A stretch of 64,000 nt of DNA from Euryodendron excelsum (taxonomy: Eukaryota; Streptophyta; Magnoliopsida; Ericales; Pentaphylacaceae), in NCBI GenBank assembly GCA_033060915.1, contig CM065385.1, positions 17,411,001-17,475,000 on the forward strand, in the 5' to 3' direction. The position numbers were made by a program, and so were the translations under genes. Positions within the stretch are counted from its first letter, which is position 1; each line of letters starts with the position of its first letter. The notes beneath the pieces were generated by a model. It was not told the origin of the DNA. It made no database searches and worked only from the letters and a program-made list of their open reading frames with translations. Of this stretch, positions 55,861 through 64,000 are shown in pieces.

Positions 55861-58679
55861 ATAATCTTTTAACTAAAAAACAATTTTCATAACACACTTC
55901 TAAAAACATCCTACTCTCTTGAGATTTTCAAAATCAAATCAAAATCTTTTCAAATACTTCCGTACTTATCTTCAAAAATGCTTCCAAAAGGTTCTTTTAA
56001 ACTTGTTTCAACTAAAATGGCTAGACACTTAACATTTTTCAAAAACTATTCTCAAAACATTTTCAAGAACTCACAACCCTAAGGCGTCCTTACCTCTCTT
56101 ATGGTTAGGGATTCTAAGGGAAGGTGATAGATTAAATACAACCTCCAAGGTTGTCCATATTAAGATTCCAAAACTCTAAATGTTTTTCAAAAGCCCCTTT
56201 CAAAAATAATTTTCGAACATTACATTCTTGAAACAACCCTAATCCTGCCATGGTTAGGATTGTTCAAGTATAAGTAAGATATTTAAGAAGGGTTCTATAA
56301 CCCTAAAGTTTTAAAAAAACCGAAGGGGAGTTTCTAGGCCCCTTTTCCTAATTTGTTTTCAAAACTCATAGCCCTAAAGGAGTTTAGTTCTTCAATGACT
56401 AACCTCTCAAAGGTAATGAAACATTAAACATGTCTTTTATAAGGTATTCAAAAACTACTTTCAAAAGCATTTCGAAGACAAGTTCACAAGAGCATTTCCA
56501 ACTCAAACACTACCTCCAAAGTTTTCAAAACAAGACTTCAAAACACTTCCAAAACTCCCTTGAGTTGTTTAAAAAACATTTCAAAACTCCCATGAGTTAA
56601 TTTAAAAAACGTTTAAAAACATCTTCAAATCCAATTTCAATAACACTCCAAACATTCCACATCCTATTTCAAAAGCATTTTCTAAACTCTCAAGTTATCT
56701 TTTTTCAAATACTGCAAAGTGTCTTCAAATCTTTTCAAAGACCTTAAAGTGTCTTCAAAACTTTTCAATGGCCTCAATGTGCCTCTTTTTTATCGGGCCT
56801 TGCTCAAACTACAAATGACTTGATTCTTGCTAAATGAGATATGTAGGCAACCTAAAATGGTATTGTCAAAACTTTATTTCAACCCAAGTTCCCTTTTCAA
56901 AAGTTTCTATCAATTCAAGACTCCCATTTCAAATCCTTTCAAATCTTCCATATTTTCAAACATCTTTTTCAAAACATACATCATGCATCATTCATTCAAG
57001 AAGTGACGACCAAACCCCATTTTCTAAAGGGGATATTAAGTGGATAATAGTAACCGGTTATTCAAGTGAGTGAATTAAGGGTGATTAGACATGTAGGTGC
57101 CGAAAGGGCTGAGTAGGGTAATGATCTTAGGATATCTTCTCTACACGTAACAACCCCCAGACTATAGATATCTATTTTGAAGACCAAGATTAGAATCACG
57201 TTTTCAAAAGGACTTTCAAAAGGTTATTCAGACATCTTTTTCAAAAACCTTCTTAAAAGAACATTTTCAAAACCTTTTCAAAAAACATAAGTTTAGTCTT
57301 TGGATTACACTTAGTCTTAGATAACCTAACACATCTTTAACTATGTTAGGTGGCGACTCCTATTTTTTTTTTCAAAAAACTCTTAAATCAAATAAAGTTT
57401 TTAAGTTTAAACCCCATCGCACTTGTCCTTCTACGAGGATGAGTTCTAACGAGAGAGTACCGCGCTTTTTCCCTAGCCAAGAGGATTTGGTTTAAAAATC
57501 AGGGCGTGACAGAGCTCAAGTATATTGTTATGTACAAGTGTACAGATAAGGATGCATGAAAATAAAGAAACCCGATACCAAATGATATGATTCAAGCACA
57601 CAAATGAACTAAAGAAATACATATCAAATGCTTAGAACCTCAATCCACAAACAATCCAATCACCAATCTCAATAAGCTCAAGTTAATCTGATAAAACTAA
57701 AACTAAAATGACAACTGAATTAAATAAATAAAAAAATACCAAGAATCTCCCAAGTCTCATTCCAATGCAAGTGCAAGCATGCAACCAATCGTACTACGTA
57801 GTGGATACCAGTTCACTAATAACCTCATCCGCCTTTTATGGGCCATCATCCAAATGACGTGTGCATCTCGAGTAATTATGCACTTTATGGCCCGCACCCA
57901 AAGGACGCGGGTATTCCGAGTAATTCCAAATAAGTCCGCACTTTATGGGTCGCACTCAAACGATGCGTGCATCCCTAGTAATTCAGCACTTTATGGGTCG
58001 CACCCAAAGGGCGTGTGCATCCCGTCAAATGAGGTACCAAGCCTTACTCTAATGCAAATTCTAGAGCCAAGGTTCCAAACCCATGTCTGACCATGCTCAA
58101 ATACAAGTAGACTTTAGCCCGAGTCTAAACCAACAATAATACCATACAAAAGTAAAACAAAAAACACCCTAAACATCAAATCCATAATATAATCACTTCT
58201 AATTATCCAACACAATATTTCTCATGCTCCATAATAACACCAAAAGCATACTAGCCTTTTAATCATCCATTTTATGCCCACTTAGCATTATATCAAGTAG
58301 TCAAAATTATCTAATTAATTCATTTAAATTAACCAACACCTTAGGCATACTCACATAATTATGAATCACAAAAAATACTGAACTAATTTCATAATTCAAC
58401 TATTGTATGGCAAAACCCCTAATTTAATCAAATAGGTAAATATGGTAAAATCCTAGGCTTTCATTCAAATATTCAATAATCCACAAGGCATCAATTAATT
58501 AACACATAATGCTAAACATAACAAGAATCAACCAAAAATGCTAAGAAATTAAATAATAATTAAATTTCAAATTTATGTAAATTCTAAAAGTTTACATAAA
58601 AATCTTATAGGCATGATTTCTACTCCAACAACATAAATAATTCAAAAATACTAACCCAGTAGCAAAACGGATCATCACA

Positions 58680-58684
58680 TTATC
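58680..58684. repeat. Target-site duplication TTATC, right of element H
   Basis: It matches 47174-47178 and directly follows the LTR end ATCATCACA. Confidence 0.93.
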
Positions 58685-58914
58685 CTTCTTCAGCTCACTT
58701 TATACCAAGCAGTGGCTTCGAAACCCATTGATCCCTCTAAACGGTTCACCTCCCTCCCACTGAATAAATCAAATTTCGTTATTCAAAAGCCCTATGACAT
58801 GCCTGAAAATCAGCGATATAGCTTCAAAGACGGAGTTCATGAGTTGTGGGTATTCAAGACGGACAAGCCTCACACACATACCGCAAGACTAGTCCACGGA
58901 CCGAGATTCATATA
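58685..58914 (+). pseudogene. Citrate-binding-protein-like gene, signal peptide end and exon 1
   Basis: It resumes in phase with 47107-47178. LLQLTLYQAVA completes the hydrophobic signal. The mature start has DPSKRFTSLPL, NFVIQKPYD, QRYSFKDGVHELWV and TDKPHT, the N-terminal signature of the plant citrate-binding protein / alginate-lyase-2-like family (PF08787; vacuolar or secreted jelly-roll proteins). A frameshift follows TDKPHT; the expected PRTEI segment is in another frame at 58894-58908. No clear splice donor follows. A second, more decayed copy of this exon lies at about 60200. Confidence 0.75.
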
Positions 58915-59582
58915 AATGCAAGGAATGCACTTTGTTTCCAAAATTCTTGGGCAACAACGATAATATAAACTTAATTTCTATCTAATTAGCCAATTTGGCA
59001 GCGTATTTGTGATTGGCGCCGATTCTTTATTTTTTAGTATTTCTACTTAAATAGTGAGCTTTTGATGATAAACTTCTGAGCAATAATACAGTTTGCAAAC
59101 GATTCCTAGAAGAAGTAGGCGTTTGAAAATTTTCAGGGGAAAAGAATAATGTTTCTTAGTCAAACCCCACCATCATCGTTGCCACACTAATTAAAAATAC
59201 CACAACCACATTGTCTACATTCCAATATTCAACCAAATATTCAATCCCCTCACTTTTAAAGAGGAGATGGGTTCTCTAAATAACATTGCACTCGCATGAT
59301 ATGTTAAAGGGACTCGAGTAGCAGTGTCGGATGTAGGTAAGGGTTTAAGTAATTGATTAATCTAATTCTCATGTCCAAGTACACGAAATTAATAAAATAT
59401 TCAGATTTTTTAATATAATTCTCCTATTTTAAGAATAAAATAATGTTAACAATGTGTTATAGAATATTTGATGCATGATACGAGAGTCTTATGCATATTT
59501 ATGTAATAAATTCAAATTACTAAGTATTTTTATTTGAAGAATGTCCAAAAATACATATCGGAGAGATGTCCTATATTTATGC
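58915..59582. other. AT-rich gap in the citrate-binding-like locus
   Basis: No gene, conserved motif or terminal repeat was recognised. It may be intron or intergenic sequence between two partial gene copies. Confidence 0.4.
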
Positions 59583-60077
59583 CAGTGGCGGACCCAGAAA
59601 TTTGGCAAAGGGAGGACCAACCAAGAAAAAAAGTAATGGTGTCATTATACTAACTGCCAACTATTATCGCTTAAATTTAATCTCTCTAGTAAGAGACTCA
59701 TCAAATATATAAAATATATATATATGTATAAATTATAACAGATGTAGTATTTAAAATAAAGGAATTACTTTCCCACTAAATTATAAAGGCAAGAAAAATT
59801 ACTTGAATTTTGGATAGACAATATAACTATTTTATCATGGACATTCAAAAGTATATATAGGGTCCGATGAAAATTTTCAGTACTTTAGAGGGGCCAATAC
59901 ACATATTTTATCATAAATACTCAAAAATATATTACTCCTAAGATAATCTTTCAAAACTTATGGAGGCCAATACACCTATTTTCTCCTAAATACTCAAACA
60001 TATATAGGATCTAAGATAATTTTTTAAAAATTAAGGGGCTGTGGCCCCCGCCCGTCCCTCTTGTATGTCTGCCAGTG
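59583..60077. mobile_element. Possible non-autonomous DNA transposon (hAT-like MITE), ~495 bp
   Basis: The left end CAGTGGCGGAC and right end GTCTGCCAGTG are imperfect inverted repeats (9 of 11). CAGTGGCGGA(C/T)CCAG is a common end of plant hAT-type small elements as I recall them. Flanks ATTTATGC and CTTATGCC share TTATGC but offset by one, so the duplication is not clean. The interior has about three ~65-bp repeats with GGCCAATACAC and CATAAATACTCAAA words (59830-60040). Confidence 0.5.
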
Positions 60078-60184
60078 CTTATGCCCATAAAACCCCAGTG
60101 TGGAGTCCCTGATGCAAGAACTTCATGCATTTCAGAACAATCCGCGTAACATAGCTTGCATGGCATCTCTATTACTGCTCGTGC

Positions 60185-61081
60185 ACCTATATGAGGATTG
60201 GCCTATTGATGAGACTCTATGATTTTATTGAACTCCCATTGTACACACCTAAGTTTCATGTCCAGAAACCGTATGATTTTTCCATAGACCAAAGGTACAT
60301 ATTGATAGATGGAATTAAAAAACTATGGGAGTACTTAACAGACAAGAATCTATTGCGACACAGTCCAACCAAGCCCTTATTGCTATTGTCACTCTGTGAG
60401 AAAAAAAAAAAGTTAACCTATTTTGGTTTAAATCAATACTGTATATATGCAGAACTTTGATGTTGGTTGGTTCACTGGTATTTTCTCTTTGGAGAAAATT
60501 CCCTCTCCCAAAAGCACTGACAGTAAGGAGACTCTTGAGTTGTGAACATATAGGGTATTTTTGGCTTTTAGAAGAAGGTTTAATTGTATTCCATTGCAGG
60601 TAAATCTACAGGAACACGTCGAGGATTTTCGATTCAAGAATTGGCTCTTTCGGGTTTGTTTTTGGACACGCTTGAAGAGGTAAGCCTAGTTATCGCATCC
60701 GCTTGTTTGTAGACGTATTCTACATGAAGGATATGGGTTCATACCATCTGGGACTATTGGTGTGTGCATCGCGCAGGTGTTTGCAGCAAACCATGGTGGA
60801 TCAACTCTAATGCTTAGAGTTTACAATTCCGCCTTCACATATTGCAGGCATCCTGTTCTGGTCCCAAACGTCCACGATAGCTGGTTTAGGCTAAATGTAA
60901 TCCACGACATGCATGCCAACAAATTGGAGGTTTATATTGACGGGGTTATAGAGTTTGAAACACCAAGCAGGGTGGGGGTATCCTCTTTTATTTCAAATGT
61001 GGAGTTTATGCACAAAATGATGATTTCGATTGCATGGAGTCGTGTTGGAAGGAAATCAAAGTTATGAAAATTAGTGACTGA
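60185..61081 (+). pseudogene. Second citrate-binding-protein-like copy, with C-terminal half
   Basis: Near 60210-60370 a decayed exon shows FIELPL, KFHVQKPYDF, DQRYILIDGIKKLW and TDKN, a diverged duplicate of the exon at 58712. The C-terminal half is better kept: from 60726 the frame gives EGYGFIPSGTIGVCIAQVF, TLMLRVYNSAFTYC, PVLVPNVHDSWFRLNVIHD and KLEVYIDGVIEFE. These match the family core. A one-base loss in a G run near 60970 shifts the frame. In the other frame FKCGVYAQND, MESCWKEIKV and a stop at 61079-61081 complete the usual C-terminus. Confidence 0.75.
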
Positions 61082-61489
61082 TTTTGTAATGTCGAGCATG
61101 CTACAAAAGTTCCAAGTAAATGTTGGGAATTGTATAATGATATGTTGCTTACGTTTCTTTCTCTTGTGTGACAAAAATGTTGATCATGCAATCAGTAACT
61201 ATCGATATAGTGATGATCCAAGTAAACCGTGCAGCAACTCTATTAGATTCTAAAAAAGAAAAAGAAAAGGGTATATAGTCAGATAAGATTGTTACACTTT
61301 TCGTTGAACTATTTACTCATCATAGACAATTTCCCTCTCTGCTACAGCCTCGAATGGCAAGCTCATTTGGATATTTAATTATACACCATAATTTAACTGT
61401 ATATACATATGTGGATGATTGATTAGCTAAATCACATTGAATCTAGACAGTCAAAATTGATCTTTTATGTCACGTTTGTTTCTCAAGGT
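61082..61489. other. 3' flank of the citrate-binding-like locus
   Basis: AT-rich, with no gene. There is an AAAAAAGAAAAAGAAAAG run near 61251-61269. It is probably the 3' flank before retroelement sequence begins. Confidence 0.4.
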
Positions 61490-61946
61490 AAGGTGATCAC
61501 TCCAAAAGAATGCAATTGACATCAGTCACTATACAGTTGTGATGCAGTAATAATACTCGGTGAAGTCCAAGATCGATCCACAAGAAACAATTGACAAGTT
61601 GAAGAAAAATGTGGAATACTAATTGCACTCTAAAAGTGCAATTGAAAGACCTTAACTTGTGCTTTGTTAGCTTTAGTTTAGGATTTTAAATACCTTTTGA
61701 AATATATTTTAGTATTAATTAAGTTTATTTTGATTTCTATAGGTTTTGAGCTTAAATTGAAGGATTTCGGATACAAGCCAGCTGAGACAGTCGTCCCGAT
61801 GCCATCCTGATGACCAATGCAGAGTATGAGATGGAACGAAGTTACCCAAAAGAGCTATTGAGTTTCCTTGTATTTGTTGAATGATTGTGAAGTGCTTTCT
61901 CCAAAACAGAATCTCCAAGGCTCGTCCACCAACATAAAATGCAGCG
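61490..61946. repeat. Rearranged LTR fragments of the E/F family
   Basis: 61490-61610 (ATCACTCC, then GTGATGCAGTAATAATACTC) resembles the LTR ends at 61970-62060 and 43067-43140, minus orientation. 61625-61760 begins AATTGCACTCTAAAAGTGCAATTG, split as AATTGCACTC and TAAAAGTGCAATTG, and resembles the LTR start of F in the opposite orientation. 61760-61946 is leader-like sequence up to the primer site. The head-to-head pieces suggest rearrangement. Confidence 0.5.
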
Positions 61947-61964
61947 TCTCCGGCAACGGCGCCA
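61947..61964 (-). other. Primer-binding site of element F, tRNA-Asp type
   Basis: On the minus strand TGGCGCCGTTGCCGGAGA differs by one base from the common TGGCGCCGTTGCCGGGGA site of many plant Ty3/gypsy elements. An AAGTTTT stretch precedes it, as is usual. Confidence 0.8.
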
Positions 61965-63244
61965 AAAACTTAATCACTCCCTAAAAGGGTAATACTTAAC
62001 CACAAGTGCACGACTGCGATGTAGTAATAATTTCTCATAAGTACGAGGTCAATCCCACAAGGAAGATGGTTTACGTAAATAGAAACACTTACCGTGGATC
62101 AAAAATCTTAGGAAAAACACTCCAATTAACAAAAATTTGATTTTAGGTTAAGGAAAGATTGGTTATCTAATTTAAACTAAGAAATAAAAAATCTCAGGAT
62201 TAATCGATCCAACCAATTGCATCTCTTGGAATTCTGAAGGAGATAATTTAATAACTCAAATCTTTTGACTATATCACGAGTCTCGGATTTAAAAGATTTA
62301 ATGATAAAACCAAGCATTCTTCAAAACTTCAACTTCTAGAATAAATCAGATTGTTAGAATAAAAAACGGGTATAATCGATTTGTGCAGTGCAGATACTGA
62401 CTATAGATTCACGCATAGATGTTACCGAACATCGATTCACACAGCGCATATATTGAATATAGATTCATGTATAAATATTACCGAACATAATCAAATGTCC
62501 AGGATTTTGAAGGTTTTTAGAATGAAGAAGACGAAGAAAGAAGAAACAAAAAATTTAACTTTAAAACCAAGAACGTACCTTCTTCGTTCATCCAATATCT
62601 TCAATTGATCTTCATAATTGATCCCATAATGGAATCTAGCTACTCATCATATTCATATATACGTAAAGTTGCATTAAAAATATATTGAAAGACTGAGTAA
62701 TTTGATTGCAGGAATTGAAAAACTATAGAAGACTATGAAGAAACTACTCTAATCTACTACTAAAACTACTCTTAAAATCTGGAAAAACGTAATCATCTAG
62801 AATCCCCTTAAAAGAGGTTTAGTCCCAGCTTATATAGGCAATAGAAAAATAAGAAACCCCGCTGCACCATTCAAACGGCCTTCGAGCGGTCTTCCAACGC
62901 TCGTCGGACTGATTTTACGCTCTCGGAATCTATTGAATGGTCTTCAGACTTGATTTTAGCGTGACACCATTTGACGTACCGTTTGAATGCCACTTCGAAG
63001 ACTTGTTCACCATTTGAATGCCACTATTCACTGTTCGAACACCCTTCAAACACACTTCAAATACACTTCAAATGCATTTTCCAATTTAGCACGAATTTCT
63101 CCTTTTTAAGCCAGAATTGCTTAAAACATACATAAAGCTAAGTTAGTAACGAATTAGGACTAAAATAACATAATTAAACCTATTCTAAGGCTAACAAATA
63201 ACTAATTAAAGACATGTAAATTGTACTTTTAGAGTACAATCACA
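61965..63244 (-). repeat. LTR of element F (~1.28 kb) flanked by both a polypurine tract and a primer site
   Basis: On the minus strand it starts TGTGATTGTACTCTAAAAG (63244) after a purine tract and runs to the primer site at 61964. It includes the CCTTGTGGGATTGACCTCG segment usual near the 3' end of such LTRs and a TTCAAACGG/TTTGAATGCC-rich part (62870-63060). Its exact end near 61965-61975 is uncertain. Confidence 0.7.
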
Positions 63245-63260
63245 CCCCCCAACTAACCTT
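63245..63260 (-). other. Polypurine tract of element F
   Basis: On the minus strand AAGGTTAGTTGGGGGG directly precedes the LTR start TGTGATTG. Confidence 0.8.
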
Positions 63261-64000
63261 TTGCTAGTCTCTAGCAAGATACTAAAACCAAAAACATATC
63301 TCCACTTTCATGGGAGTCACGAGTACATTTAACATATGCACCAAGCCTTTAAACCCCTAGGTTACCCCTAGTGGAAGAGTGGTATCTCATAAGGGCTTGC
63401 AATGATGAATATTCACAAGCATCTATACATGTAATATCAATATGATATCAAAGAACATGGAACATGTATCAATCTCATCCAAATCAAGTCTCAGTCCACC
63501 TAGATCATGAGTCAGTGCAAGGTAAAGGCATAAAATATTGAAGAGAGGAAATCACATTGAAATGTACTACCAACAGCATAAAACTCTAATGTCTTAAACT
63601 CATGCAATTATGTCGTTTATGTTTTGATCCAAATCTCACAAGGCATACACTCATCAAAAACATGGAGCACACAGGGTCTCTCAATGGAAAACTCATTTTA
63701 CGAGTAAATGTACAAGACATGCAAGTAGAGCAATTCCAAATCAAAAACTAATAAATTGTAAGTGTATCGATGTAGCATAGCTTTATGAAAGAATATTTAC
63801 CGTTTAAGCACAATTAGAGAATTGACATTGATGACTTATACACAATTGAATTAAAGATTCATGTAATTCCTGATATTGTGGCCATATGGATAGTGAATGA
63901 AAGAAGAGCCATGTAAGAGGATAAAAAGCGATAATAGATTTCAACATATGCATGCACATTACACATCATGATCATTGAATATTCACTTTCAAACTTCTAA
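63261..64000 (-). mobile_element. 3' internal non-coding region of an F-type element
   Basis: It lies upstream (minus strand) of the polypurine tract and continues past the window edge. No coding motif is seen. Words such as CTAGCAAAAGGTTAGTTGGG and the TAGGTTACCCCTAG region are of the sort found in the untranslated 3' part of plant Ty3/gypsy elements. Confidence 0.45.

Larger units (their letters stand above)
52350..57511 (+). mobile_element. Solo LTR G (5162 bp), divergent large-LTR family
   Basis: It starts TGTAAGTACCCCATTTTTG and ends AGGGCGTGACA. No primer site follows the end and no polypurine tract precedes the start; both sides are H LTR sequence. It shares with the family the LTR start, terminal block words (TATGTAGGCAACC near 56840, GACATGTAGGTGCCG near 57089, TTAGGTGGCGACTCC at 57346-57360) and a hairpin array near the start. 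The presumed U3, leader and minisatellite are otherwise different. Flanking five bases are TTGCT and GAGCT, so a duplication is not clear. Confidence 0.88.
47179..58679 (-). mobile_element. Element H: chromovirus-type Ty3/gypsy element, minus strand, internally deleted
   Basis: It has terminal repeats (47179-49083, and 51863-58679 less the G insertion), a TTATC duplication, a primer site of initiator-tRNA-Met type at 51842-51859 and a polypurine tract at 49084-49100. Integrase C-terminal and chromodomain-like remnants lie at 49101-49935. Their sequence pattern and the tRNA-Met site fit the Del/Tekay chromoviruses. Only 2.8 kb of interior remains, so most of gag-pol is lost. The LTRs differ at many sites, indicating an older insertion than B. 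Confidence 0.9.
51863..58679 (-). repeat. 5' LTR of element H, split by solo LTR G
   Basis: Parts 51863-52349 and 57512-58679 align with 47179-49083 in order. The LTR end next to the primer site is mutated (GTGATA for GTGACA). Compared with the other LTR, about 40-60 bases around the G insertion point do not align and the GA microsatellite region is lacking. A tract of TTTATGGGCC-type repeats at 57830-58030 is longer than in the 3' LTR. Confidence 0.85.

Overview
The window looks like nuclear DNA of a flowering plant, probably a dicot-type genome rich in retrotransposons. It has nested LTR retrotransposons with tRNA-Arg, tRNA-Asp and initiator-tRNA-Met primer sites. It also holds a plant mobile domain (PMD) gene with a GT-AG intron, an RNase H piece of a LINE, and a decayed gene of the plant citrate-binding protein / alginate-lyase-2-like family. 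I found no intact protein-coding gene, tRNA, rRNA or CRISPR array. The species cannot be named from the sequence.

Layout. (1) 1-4875 is the 3' part of element A (plus strand): antisense PMD pseudogene, polypurine tract, then a broken 3' LTR. (2) 4876-38922 is an older minus-strand relative, element C, cut into three internal pieces plus its 5' LTR. A solo LTR (S1, 6956-12088, TSD ATAAG) and the complete 18.8 kb element B (13106-31895, TSD GTAAG) are inserted into it. (3) 38923-41683 is a divergent LTR of the same superfamily (D). It abuts a Ty3-type gag pseudogene, primer site and LTR (element E, minus, 41684 to about 44450). (4) 44485-45365 is a LINE 3' remnant with a duplicated tail. (5) 47060-61081 is the old single-copy locus, a citrate-binding-protein-like pseudogene. 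Its signal-peptide exon is split by element H, a minus-strand chromovirus (47179-58679, TSD TTATC), which itself carries solo LTR G (52350-57511). (6) 61490-64000 holds LTR and 3' internal sequence of a second tRNA-Asp-primed element (F).

The main theme is the large-LTR family of A, B, C, S1, D and G. Gag linker motifs and the tRNA-Arg primer site place it near the Tat/Ogre branch of Ty3/gypsy. Its LTRs are 5-6 kb. They contain hairpin-forming tandem arrays, a GGCGCC inverted-repeat block beside a TATA box, AAACCCTA repeats in the presumed leader, and a degenerate minisatellite of about 17 bp. All three copies with visible internal sequence (A, B, C) carry a PMD gene or remnant on the antisense strand between the spacer and the polypurine tract. 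No reverse transcriptase or integrase is visible in B or C, so both look non-autonomous.

Two insertions can be checked by reading frame. Removing B and one TSD copy re-joins the gag-protease linker frame of C. Removing H and one TSD copy re-joins the signal-peptide frame of the citrate-binding-like gene.
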